From assembly GCA_000442125.1 (NCBI GenBank), contig KE546978.1, forward strand, positions 124,001-188,000: a stretch of DNA of 64,000 bases, read 5' to 3'. Every line of letters starts with the position of its first letter. Within the stretch, counting starts at the first letter, position 1. The position numbers and the translations under genes are program-made. Of this stretch, positions 34,608 through 44,780 are shown in pieces. The stretch comes from Opeltia flavorubescens (taxonomy: Eukaryota; Ascomycota; Lecanoromycetes; Teloschistales; Teloschistaceae). Under the pieces are notes generated by a model. The model was given only the letters and a program-made list of their open reading frames with translations. It searched no databases and was not told where the DNA came from.

Positions 34608-36445
34608 CTATTGAAAAGCAGCCCACCTCCCCACCCCCAAAATTCCACCCGTCAATATAGCGACAGGAGCGGAGACTTTGAACCAGCGTCCAGCTACGAA
34701 TGCGCCGGTCGTGATGGCAACAAGCCAAGGGTCGCCGCCGAGAGGCATGCCGTTGCCTAGTCCGCCTCCTCCTCCTCCACTACTTCCTGCTCCACCACCA
34801 CCTCCACCACCTCCACCTCCTCCGCCTCCTCCCGCCCCGCCTCCAATCTCCCAAAGTTTATAAACAGCCGTAAACACCAACCCCACAGCCGCCGCATTCA
34901 CCCCCCTCAACAGCGCTCGAAACCAACCTCTCCTCTGCAAACCTTGCCAAAGCCCCAAAAACCCCAGCACAATAACCACCCCCGGCGAAAAAATCGCCAA
35001 AAACGCCACCCCGGCCCCCAAAAGACTCGGTGTCGTCGTCCCCTTCATCGCCAACGCCCCAAGGTAAACTGCAAAGTTAAAGTTCGGGCCGGGGAAAGAC
35101 TGGATGATGGCGAGGCCGAGGAGGAAGTCCCTCGGGGACACCCAGCCGGGGGCGACGATGTATTCGCGTAGGAGGGGGATGACGACGGGGCCGCCGCCGA
35201 AGATGATTGTGCCGGCGAGGTAGAGGGAGGAGAAGAGGGAGAAGGGTCTCGGGAGGTGGAGGGATTTGGGGAGGAGGATTGGGAGGAGGATTATGGTGAG
35301 GAAGGAGATTGTAAAGAGGGCGAGGATGATGGAGCCGAGTTTTGCGGAGAGGAGGGTGGGGAAGGTGGATGCTGAGGTGAGGGGGTTGTTGTGTGGTTGA
35401 GGTGGGGTTTTGCAGGGCATGACGGCGTATTTGCTGAGGGGGACTGGGGCGGGTCGGGTATGGGGTTCGGGTATTTCAATAACGGTGACGCTGGATACGA
35501 TTGATGATCTGGAGTTGTGGGGAGGTGTTGGGAGGGGTTTATTGAGAGAAGGGTGGCTGTTAGAGGTTCCTGGCCAGTTGTGGAGGCCAGTCTCCGCATC
35601 GGGTATGGATATGTCTTTCCCATTTCCTCCTCGAAATCTTCTGCATAGTTGAAGGGTGTGTCCAGTAGCGATATGCGGCCAGCGCAGGTCCCAGACCAAG
35701 GTTGTGAGTCCTGCCCCAGCCATGATAACAGGGTAGTACCACAATGCAGTGTATAGCATGCCAAGAGCGCCACCCAAGAAGACAAGGATTCGTGTCAATG
35801 GGTCCGTAATAGCTCGACTTGCGAGATTGACTCCCGCCATGGCAATTACGCCAACCGTCGCCGCGTTAAGCCCAGAGAGAAGTGCGTATACAGGAGCTGG
35901 AAGAGTGTCGCCGACGTGTGAAATTCCAACGGATAATGCGTACATGCCAATAGCACCTGGGAAACTGATATGGAATGTTAACACTCTGATTCCAAACTTC
36001 TCCGGGTCGAAGGCTAACCAGAAGAAAGCAGAAGCAAGGAAACCAGCGCCCAACCCTCCATGAACGGCATTGATACAGAACAGCATTTTGGCGCTCGCTG
36101 AACCTGGCAGAGCTTGACATATAGCAAAGATTTGTTGATACTAGTAGAGCATTGTAAGCGTCAGACAATAAGCGTGTACAATGAAGATAGTCTTACCACT
36201 GCCTCGTCAATCCAGGCATGGTCTTCGACGAATACTTTATAAAACTAGATCAGAGATCATCAGCTGCTGTCTGCATGTCCAGAGATACATTTTTTCCAGC
36301 AGAAACTCACCGTTTGAAACTGTACAGCAGGACCTCCAAAGGCGGTAAAACCAAGATGCCATGTAGTGGCAATAACATCCCTGTAGCCTTTCCATAACCT
36401 CATCTTTCCGATATCGAAATAAATCCTCCGGGAGAATCGGTACAT
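34608..36445 (-). CDS. CHR-family chromate ion transporter
   Basis: Predicted 571-residue membrane protein of the chromate (ChrA) family, which exports chromate or moves related oxyanions. Exons 36445-36311, 36244-36197 and 36140-34608; introns of 66 and 56 nt. The two homologous halves are visible. The N-half begins ATTWHLGFTAFGGPAVQFQT, FVEDHAWIDEAVYQQIFAICQALPGSASAK is built from three exons, and GFLASAFFWLAF follows. The C-half starts near LAGTIIFGGGPVVIPLLREYI and continues FLLGLAIIQSFPGPNFNFAVYLG. A hydrophilic loop of about 100 residues joins the halves. Near the C-terminus lies a poly-glycine tract. The ATG at 36445 gives a short N-terminus before the first conserved motif; upstream ATGs are in other frames. 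Confidence 0.92.
34761..34845. repeat. Poly-glycine coding trinucleotide-like tract
   Basis: On the plus strand a run of CCT/CCA/CCG triplets; in the chromate transporter (minus strand) it encodes about 25 glycines with a few Ala and Ser. It sits between two hydrophobic segments near the C-terminus and looks like an unstable loop expansion. Confidence 0.88.
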
Positions 36446-37590
36446 GCAAAGACATTATATACAATGCTAAATGAAAGGGAATGTAGGAGAGCAGTACTTG
36501 AAGGCTAGAGACGAAAAAGAGTCGGATGGAAAGGGAGAATGTTGTTTCTTGAATGACAGATACACTTGTGGCGGGTGAGAGGATTGGGGGAACCATATGT
36601 CGCTTCCACAGATGCATTGACTCGTAGTCGTAGCGACCAAGTTCAATTTGGCCATTTGAAACAATTTAAGCAACTTACTGAGCCTAAAGACACCATACGA
36701 AATCTACCTAGGGTCTTCAGGGCCTCTTTCGTCGAGTCGGGTTTTTCGTGGACGAATCCATAGGTAAGGCAGTACATTTCCATTCTGCATGAGCGAATCC
36801 CATGGCCACGGCTGGCATGCGAATGTGTCACCAGAAAGGTCACTGTCGGGAAGCTGACGTCAATTAAACAGGTTCGCTTCCGTGGAGCCGGTGTTTCGAA
36901 AGGTAGACGAAAACGAGAGCCCCGATATGGAAGTCAGGAACCATGGATGAAGTGATCTTTGGCATTTTCGGCTCCCGGTTACCCCAGATTTTCGCAAATA
37001 TGCAAGGGAAGGGGTCGTGCGCAGTAGCTGCATAGCCGTTGAGCCTCCTTGCAAGATGGCGTGATTTCATGGATTGGCGCGCTGAATGGAATGTAACACA
37101 ATTATGTCATGAAAGTAAAGAAATGCGAATAGCGAGCCGTGATCCAAGCAGTGGACCGCCACCTAAATCATTACCTCGTGAAAACGCCTTCATTGTCTCC
37201 CAGTGGTATGGCACAAGGTGTGGGAAATTATGCTTCATTTCCATCAGGGCGGGATGGTACAGAGTTCATGAGACTGTGATACGACTTCTTCCCATGACGG
37301 CTGGTTCCTGAATAGGTCGTCTTGAAGACGAGTTTTGTCTGGAGAAGGTCTTTGAAGCTCTCAAACGACAAGATCTACGAACGTAGATCCGTCGAAGCGC
37401 AGCTAGCTTTTTTGGATCTAGTGTGAGTGATCGCATCATTTGTATTAGTGTCCTAGTCACCTTACCATCATTCATCACTCATCGTGTATGATCCTCAAAG
37501 CCCCCAAGGAATGCCTCCAAATTATCATGTACTAGAAAACAAATAGGTATACCCCCATACTCCCCTCCAAAGCAACCCCCCAAACCCTCA
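36446..37590. other. Intergenic, no gene seen
   Basis: 1.1 kb upstream of the chromate transporter and downstream of the rhodopsin-like gene. Short frames on both strands lack motifs and consistent splicing. A frame at 36467-36673 overlaps the transporter promoter only. Confidence 0.6.
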
Positions 37591-39246
37591 TCAAAAAAGC
37601 CGATCCTTATAATCCAACCTCTCACTACTAATCAGCACCACCTCCGTCTCAACCTTAATCCCCCTTTCCGGCACATCCCCCATCTCCATACCTTTCCCCT
37701 CCAGCCCGCCAATAACAGCCACATCATTGCCCAGCCCTCCTCCCGACTCTTCAATCTCCTCCAGTCGACTGAAATCATCGTGATCGTTGTTGTTGCCGCC
37801 TTTGATACCGTGCCTGCCCTTGAGCCATTTGCCGGAGCCGGAGCCGGAGCCGGAGCCAGATTTGCTCAGGGAAAGGTTGTGGAGGAAGAGATGGCCGAGG
37901 CTGCGGGAGGAGATGGCGAATAGGGGGCGGAGGGAGGGGAGGCAGGCGCAGATGACGGCAACGGAGGGTTCGGTTTCGGCCCAGATGCCGCCGTTGATGT
38001 AATTCCCTGTGATGAGTGTGGTGGGTTAGGAGTCACGATTATTCAATACGGAGAAAAGAGTGTTGGGAAGACCATACAGGTGAGATCCTTCTTGCTAATG
38101 CGGGAGAGGACCACGACACGGACGATACTGACGATAACGACGCTAAGACGAGGTAATCAGTAGGATGAATTAATTGCATGACGCTTCGATTTGACACTTA
38201 CAATCCAGCTACTGTGAAGATTGCCGTTAGGACAATTCTCTGGTTGAAGGAAGTACGGAGACGCCAGAGAAGAGGAATCGGCTAGCCCATGTGTCAGAAT
38301 GCATGCGGAGTTTTCTTTGGCCAAACATCATGTCGAACAAGATGTTGAAGGGTGCTCACCAAGGCAAAGATGATGAAATCGAGGACAACATTTATCGAGC
38401 CACTTGCGATAAAGAGTCGATCAATATTAATGCAATGCCCCGGTACCCCGACGTCCCAGAAAGAATGCACAGGCGTGCTGGCGGAGTTAAATCCTTGTAA
38501 TCGTTGCGGTGATAAGGTGATGGACCTACCATTGGAAGATACAAAGTAGGTTGACGGGTATAATGTAGCAAGTGACGACAGCTGCGATCACATAGAGGAT
38601 ACGTCGGAATTGCGGGATAGCAAATATCCTGTAGTAGAACGCGAGACTGGAAATACAATCAACTGTCTGTTTTACTGTATGTAGTCCAGCACGACTAACA
38701 TAGAATACTTGGCAAAAGTCGTGCTTGTATGGTACATTGGCTCGAAGACGTAGAGGGTCCGCAGCCATCGTCTTGTTTTGGCGGCAGCATCTTGCTCTTC
38801 ATAGATAAAGATATGCCGCCCGTATCCATTGCCGATTTCTGCAGATGCGATCAATAAGGCTGGTACGATGGCCGTCAGAGTGATGTGCCGTACGGATGAA
38901 ATTGGACTGCAGGTTATTATGCAGAAGACCTGCGTCTCAGAGTATCAGAAGGTGTTCATTTCTGACAAGTCTCCACCAGAGTAGTATACCAATGCAATCA
39001 CTGCAAGCAGGTCATCCCACTAGATAGCCGTCATGTGTGTTAGACTTCGATCTCTGATCATTGCATCGGGGCTAACCATACCCACAAACCAACTCTCGAC
39101 AGCCGTCTCGAAAGCAAGCGTAGCAACACAAACACAGTTGTAAGAACAATCAAAGCCGCACTGGTAGCAATAATCCTCCCCTGTTGATTCGCGTACAAGT
39201 TGAAGCCAGGCTTATCGAGTGGTGGAATAGTTTCGTCTGACATCAT
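37591..39246 (-). CDS. Rhodopsin-like seven-helix integral membrane protein (SAT4/PTH11-like)
   Basis: Predicted 406 residues from eight exons: 39246-39082, 39019-38990, 38929-38700, 38646-38530, 38477-38360, 38281-38202, 38142-38078 and 38006-37591. Introns are 52-78 nt, all GT-AG, and the frame is conserved across every junction. Hallmarks of the fungal rhodopsin-domain family: WDDLLAVIAL after helix 1, GNGYGRHIFI, KYSILAFYYRIFAIPQFRR, the C-x-P-V-H-S-F-W-D motif after helix 4, INVVLDFIIFALPIPLLWRL, and a final helix before GGIWAETEPSVAVICACLPSLRP. The C-tail has a GSGSGSGSG repeat from a GCCGGA microsatellite and is otherwise acidic. Relatives act as receptors or are uncharacterised. The start is the first of two adjacent ATGs; an upstream GTG/ATG in frame cannot be excluded. 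Confidence 0.9.
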
Positions 39247-40431
39247 GCATGCCGCTGCTAAATTCAAGTCAAACGAAAAGCAACAACACCCCCGCTGGGA
39301 AAACAAGCAAGAGCTTCAGAGCATAGTATGCAATTGCATCCTACGCAGAGAGATGGAGAGAGGAGAATACGCAGAGTCATCCAGAAAGAAGAAACGAACT
39401 ACAATACGCAGAAGAAATAGAAATTCCCCGAGCCACAGCCTGTCAGCATCTTACGGGGCACAATACGGCCTCCGTGCCTCGAGGTAGGGCCAGACGTGAG
39501 AGTGCATCATTCGCTGGATAAGCAAGTAAGAACCCTAAACGGCTAAGGTGCAGGTAATCGTCGATGTTGATAAGATGACGCAAAAATCAGGCCAACGAAC
39601 AAAACAGAGTTGATCTACCGGTCGGTAATCTTAAAGATTATGAGGTAGCATCATCCCTACTTTACCTACTGCCAGCACTAGAATTGCTAGCGCGAAAGGG
39701 TCTAGACAGCAATGCCGCAAAGTGGACAGCTGAAAAAACGTGGCCTAAATCGATGGATCGAAACCTTGTACAAGTAGGAAGATAAACGAGCATCGTCTCC
39801 CCTGTATCGTTTCCCCCGCTATTCTACTTGAGGGCTGATGCAGCAAAGCCCAAGTGCAACGTTTCAGCTTTTAGATTAAGTGATCGGCAAGCCACGGCCC
39901 GCACCATTTTTATCATTCACCGGGCGCGCGTGGTGTTATGTAACACAAATGATCATCCTCACTCACACGTCCAACGAATGATGTCGAGAGAGGTATCAGG
40001 TTCATTTAGATTTGTGCTATTCTCATTCGAATAATCTATCTGGAGATGTGACTTCTACACTGGTGTTTTCGAGGAGCTGTTTTTTCATCATAGCCACCGT
40101 GTCGAGACAATAGTATGAGCAAGCTTCCCTCCTCAGTCGGTGCTGCTTCATTGCTCATCTTCGTATCCGAAGGGGCCCGAAATCGACCCTGGACTGGTAA
40201 CTTCCGGTAGGAATGAACCCATCCGGATATTCATGTGTGATGCTTGTTCCTCCTCGAATTTGTCTTCCTTGACGTTCCATGATCTCTTCTTCTAACAAGC
40301 TAGTCCACCCTGGGCCTCTTCACTTCCCCGGCACAGAAATTTCCAAATATTGTTTTCAGGCTGCCAGCCACTCTCCCCGATTATCGTATCCCTTTTTCTT
40401 CACTAAATTTCTTTCACGTATTACAACCTCA
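39247..40431. other. Intergenic, no gene seen
   Basis: 1.2 kb with stop-rich frames on both strands. Presumably the promoter of the rhodopsin-like gene and the 3' region of the glycosyltransferase gene. Confidence 0.6.
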
Positions 40432-41397
40432 TCATCCCCGTCTGGACCTCGTTCGGTAAGTCGCAGTCTTCCACGCCCCTTGAAAAGTATGCCACATCAG
40501 CGTCTGATCCGTCGCAATACCACTACTCCCCGAATGCCCCAATCCAGAAGCAAAAGAATTAATCGGTAAAACCAGGACATCTCCAAACAACTTCGGTTCC
40601 TTCAGACCCGTAAGGTTCCGATGCGTGACCTCCGTCCCCGTAGTCGACGATAAATGTTTAAAGACCTCTTGAGTCCAGCGCACCGGGCCCGTCGTATGTA
40701 GGACTTCCTCGTTGTATGGAACCAGATCTGAAAGCGAAGATTCGTGGGTTCGAGCGAGGTTTTGGATACCTTGGGTGACGGAGTCGACCATGGAGACCAT
40801 CAGTGGATGATGGGCGCTGATGGCCAGGGTCCACTGACAGAATTGCACAGGCATGTACATGCCATCGGTGAGGATTGGATTATCAAGCTGGTCATATTCC
40901 ATCCCGACGAGTGCTCGTACCGGTCGATCCGCAGAGTCGGAGTACCATTCATCAATCGATTTGATGACATGAGTGTCAAGGTCGCTGTAAAACCCTCCCT
41001 CCGCAGCAAGGACAAGATACCTCAGGTAATCAGCCCTCAAGATCGTACTCCCCAACTCAAGGTACGTCCTCATCGTCTCGGGATCCTTCTCATACAACTT
41101 CCTTACAAGTTCTTCTCCACCCTCTTTATCCAATAAAATATGCTCATATCCCGGATTCCGATCCCTCCACGTATCAACAAATTGTTCCAACGAGAAAAAT
41201 CTCGGATGCTTAAAATTGATCTGCCATATCTTCTTGGGTATTGGCTGCAATTGTTGATGCGAGTCGGAGAATTCCGGCGCCTGAAAGTCTTGGTAATGGC
41301 TGAGACTTGGCACGAGTTTGCCAAGCCATGTGTATACAATGATACATGCAATCGTAAAGGATGCAGCGAGCGGGCGCCACGCAATGGCCGGGAGCAT
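40432..41397 (-). CDS. GT32-family glycosyltransferase (OCH1-like)
   Basis: Single-exon gene of 321 residues. A type II membrane anchor lies at residues 10-27 (ASFTIACIIVYTWLGKLV), so a Golgi lumenal enzyme is likely. The catalytic domain begins PIPKKIWQINFKHP, the usual P-K-x-I-W-Q opening of OCH1/GT32 proteins, and the metal-binding DxD is GGFYSDLDTHV (Asp139 and Asp141), preceded by RADYLRYLVL. A glycan-acceptor region follows with HHPLMV and TTGP (TTGPVRWTQ), both typical of the family. Family members transfer mannose or other sugars from nucleotide sugars onto N-glycans or sphingolipids; the acceptor is not knowable here. The C-terminus is basic and short. Confidence 0.9.
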   Translation of the reverse strand: MLPAIAWRPLAASFTIACIIVYTWLGKLVPSLSHYQDFQAPEFSDSHQQLQPIPKKIWQINFKHPRFFSLEQFVDTWRDRNPGYEHILLDKEGGEELVRKLYEKDPETMRTYLELGSTILRADYLRYLVLAAEGGFYSDLDTHVIKSIDEWYSDSADRPVRALVGMEYDQLDNPILTDGMYMPVQFCQWTLAISAHHPLMVSMVDSVTQGIQNLARTHESSLSDLVPYNEEVLHTTGPVRWTQEVFKHLSSTTGTEVTHRNLTGLKEPKLFGDVLVLPINSFASGLGHSGSSGIATDQTLMWHTFQGAWKTATYRTRSRRG

Positions 41398-42014
41398 GTT
41401 CGCAGAGTATCCGTAAGTAGGAGTAAGTATTTTCAGCTCATCAAGGCCGCGATGTAGATATCATGATGACAGTCTTAAGTGAAGTTGAGCTTTCGCTTGG
41501 CGGGAAGAAGGATATCGCATAAAGTGAAGAACCGTGTCCGCAACGATTCACTGTTCCATCACATTCGGAGTGAAACCACTACCAATCAAATATAGATTCC
41601 GCGACCACTAACGTCGCATACTCGATGGGCTGATTCATCTTTCCGAGAATCTCATAAGGCTGACAGTCCAGACATGTATGAGGCATGTGAAGCGTGTTTC
41701 ATAGACGATAAACATTCAGGAAAGCCTGATGAAACCTACTGATAATGTTTCCTTCACAGTATACTAGATTGATCTTGATCTGTTCGTGCGAGTCCTCGGT
41801 TTTCACCCTATGAAATCCCCACAAAGTCTAGGGTTGGAGCTGATTGGATTTTTTTCGAAATTGATACATCGTTCACCCTTCATTGTGTAGGAAAAAATGC
41901 GACCACAAGTCTGCACAGACGATGGTAAAAATACCAGATCCCAGAAAATCCAGGATATCTTAGTATATCTGCTTGCAGTGTCCACCGACATGTGCCATCA
42001 TGACAACTCTCAGG
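41398..42014. other. Intergenic, no gene seen
   Basis: 617 bp between GT32 start and TRM1 stop, both on the minus strand. No supported frame. Confidence 0.6.
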
Positions 42015-44219
42015 TCAATGCCCAGGCTTTGCCTTGCTCATCGGACCCCATTCAGCTCGTGGGTTCTGTTGATACCTGACCATCTTCTTGCCCGCTGCTT
42101 CCTTACCAAGCTTCTCGTCAAATACTACCTTCAGCTCCCCCTGCTCGCCGTTGACACCAGCTTCCCCAGTTGTTCCGTCATCTTGCTGTCCATTCACCGC
42201 TTCTGATGGTTTCTTGCTGAGCCGATACAATGCCGCCTCGATACTCTCTTGTAATTTTTCCGTGTTCTCCGCCGAGTCAAGAACATTCCTCAGCTCTTGC
42301 TTTGTATCGTTCAACGTCCTTCTCGATCTATCTTTCTGCATAATCTCCCACCCGGCCATTCCCTTTGTTATTGCCCCTTCCTTGATCGGATGTTTCTGCC
42401 TAACCCACTCTCGCATTATCTCCCAGAGGACATGCCACGGCGCATCTGTGCGAATGCTGCCAGCTTCCGTATGTGAGCGTGTGGCGCGATAGCCGAGGCC
42501 AATAAGAGCGCCACGAAGGGCGGCGTCGGAAGGTCTGGAACAGTGAAGTGTACGAGCCAATGTTGAAGGGTTGATGAAAAATGGATGAGGGTCTCGCAGC
42601 GCTGGGTCGAGTACTGGAAAGGGCTCCGCCAGGGCAGATTCGGGCGATGCGATCTTTGGAGGGTCTTGGAATAGCATTTCGTTCAAGGCCAGTGTCAGCA
42701 TGCCCTCGATTCGCGGGATGGTGCCATATACTTTGCTGTCGAACGACGGGAGAAGACCAAGTACCCTGCTCAGAAAGTGAGGATTGTGGAGTGGGCCACC
42801 CCACATGGGACCGGCAAGGTGCGTCTTGAAACCACAATGTTCGCAGAAAGGCGTAGCATTTGGTCCCTGTGCTAAGGTGTGATTATAGAACTTGTCACCA
42901 TTCTTTGCTTCCCTTTCTCGCGTTTGGGCCAGGTATTGGAGGCGAAAGGCGCCACAGCCATGATCACAGTTGTATACGATCATGGTCTTACCCGCAAGAC
43001 ATTTGACATCTATTGGTGATCTCTTGATACGAATGAAGAGACGAACGTAGAAGTCGATGTTGAGTGATACCAAGGGTTCAATGGCCAGTCCATACCGAGC
43101 AGCTGAGGTCGCAACAGCATTAAGGACCAAGCGAAGACCCGCTTCATGGCCTTGTGGACCCCTCCACGGTAAGCCGCCGTATTGTGAAAAAGTCTTTTCT
43201 GGCCAGCCAACAGAAGCATAGATACCAGCATCCGTGCACGTCACACAAAGTAGACCACCGTCGGTGACTGCTTGCACAGCAACGTCCAGAAAGGGAGCGG
43301 CGGTACCATAAGGGTCGAGGTCAATGACGTGGAAAGGTTCCTTGCCTGGATTGGCTATGTGGCCCATGAGCGCTTTCGCGTCTCCAGTCGTTGGGTGGAT
43401 TTTCTCGCCTAACCCATTGTACTCAGCATTCAGCTTAATTGAGGCTGTGGCAGGAGCTGAAATGTCATTCGCAGTGACAGAGGTGACTTGGGGTATTTCT
43501 TTAGCGTAGCGAAGAGCTCGGAGACCGGTAGCTGATAGCGCATCGAGAATTCGAAATGGAGGTGTAACCCCTGGGGCGCTGGCATCGCTTGACTTCAATC
43601 CATTAGATTCAGAATGTGACTGTGCATGCCTTGATAAATCTCCGTCACCCTTCGGCCCTGGTAATTGCCCATTTGGTAGCTGTGTATGGTCTCCAACCTC
43701 GGCAACACTATCAAGGATTGGATTGTTGACAGTCGTGCCATTGATTTCTTCATCCAGGAGCTTTGAAGCTGGCGGGGGTTCCTCAACGGCCTGAGCAGCA
43801 TCAATCGAGTTATCTAGCCCAGTGTCTGCTGTTGGATTGGTCTCCAGCCTCGCGGTCTTGTTTGTTCCATCCTTACTGCTCAAATCCTCAGACCGAGCCG
43901 TTTCCCTCTTCCGCTTCTTACTTCCCTTGGCTAGGTTCTGTAACCTCCTCTCATGTCTCGCACGCCGTATAATAGCTAGATCCTCGGCAAATGCTCGGAT
44001 GGCGAGGACACTGAGATCGCGATTGAATTGCTGGATGGGATTGTAGAAAACAGATTGCTTCGCATTGCCATTCTTCTCTGCTGCTGTGGCTACAGGATTG
44101 AGGATATCCGCTAACCCTTCTCTAACTTTGCTGTAGACCTTCCCGCTGTATTCAATTTGGTCGTTGCTCGCTTGATCTGTTGTCCTGCTATCGGGTTGGG
44201 TCGTGGGAGAAGGAGTCAT
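42015..44219 (-). CDS. TRM1: tRNA (guanine26-N2)-dimethyltransferase
   Basis: S-adenosylmethionine-dependent enzyme making N2,N2-dimethylguanosine at position 26 of tRNAs, in nucleus and mitochondria in yeast. From the ATG at 44219 it is 734 residues, single exon. The methyltransferase core shows LDALSATGLRALRYAKEIP, VTANDISAPATASIKLN, and the catalytic DPYGTAAPFLD motif, then TCTDAGIYASVGWPEKTFSQYGG and SLNIDFYVRLFIRIKRSP. Paired cysteines NCDHGCGAF and FCEHCGFKTHLAGPMW suit a zinc site of the family. A basic-rich insert with KGSKKRKRE (near 100) looks like a nuclear localisation signal. The frame stays open for another 57 codons upstream without an ATG. The C-tail ends in a Lys-rich segment. 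Confidence 0.95.
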   Translation of the reverse strand: MTPSPTTQPDSRTTDQASNDQIEYSGKVYSKVREGLADILNPVATAAEKNGNAKQSVFYNPIQQFNRDLSVLAIRAFAEDLAIIRRARHERRLQNLAKGSKKRKRETARSEDLSSKDGTNKTARLETNPTADTGLDNSIDAAQAVEEPPPASKLLDEEINGTTVNNPILDSVAEVGDHTQLPNGQLPGPKGDGDLSRHAQSHSESNGLKSSDASAPGVTPPFRILDALSATGLRALRYAKEIPQVTSVTANDISAPATASIKLNAEYNGLGEKIHPTTGDAKALMGHIANPGKEPFHVIDLDPYGTAAPFLDVAVQAVTDGGLLCVTCTDAGIYASVGWPEKTFSQYGGLPWRGPQGHEAGLRLVLNAVATSAARYGLAIEPLVSLNIDFYVRLFIRIKRSPIDVKCLAGKTMIVYNCDHGCGAFRLQYLAQTREREAKNGDKFYNHTLAQGPNATPFCEHCGFKTHLAGPMWGGPLHNPHFLSRVLGLLPSFDSKVYGTIPRIEGMLTLALNEMLFQDPPKIASPESALAEPFPVLDPALRDPHPFFINPSTLARTLHCSRPSDAALRGALIGLGYRATRSHTEAGSIRTDAPWHVLWEIMREWVRQKHPIKEGAITKGMAGWEIMQKDRSRRTLNDTKQELRNVLDSAENTEKLQESIEAALYRLSKKPSEAVNGQQDDGTTGEAGVNGEQGELKVVFDEKLGKEAAGKKMVRYQQNPRAEWGPMSKAKPGH

Positions 44220-44780
44220 CGTGCTGGCTGTGGAAATGCATGCCCAGAAGCTGCTTTGTGCGGAGAAGGTGGGGTGCAAGTAATAAGGACGAACTTTGGA
44301 GATCTTCCCTAGGAGATTTCTCTCCACCAGAAGTAATTGCGCCAACGTAGCCAGCGAGATCTCTCTAAAGTTGCAATGTAGGAAAACTGTTTAATTTGGA
44401 TTTTTGTTTTTTGGTGCCAAGACTCGGTTGCCAAAAAATGGCTTAAACCTGCTCGACGTATCAACACCGACAATCTAGGATTTACGAGTATTCAAGGAAT
44501 ACTAATGCAGTGATCAAAATTTCATAGTGATATACAAGCATATTCAAATATTTTTTCCATGTGTTCTAACATTATATCTGCCGTGAAACGAAACGTATTA
44601 CAAATGTATCGAACCCAAGCCCAGCCTTGAAGGCCAAACCCGACATATATACCCAAAATCCAGCTTACAGCCTGCCTGAACGCCGGAACGCGCTGTGCTT
44701 TTCGTTTAGACGACACGCAGAACGCTGCACAAATGAGGTAAATCAAGAAGATGATTCGTCCAAGGAAGCCAAAGACGGTT

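Noticed and set aside
34678-34863. Proline-rich forward frame
   Set aside because: It is the complement of the transporter poly-glycine tract.
44220-44345. TTG at 44345 as the TRM1 start
   Set aside because: Ordinary initiation is at the ATG at 44219; the upstream region is kept only as a hypothesis.
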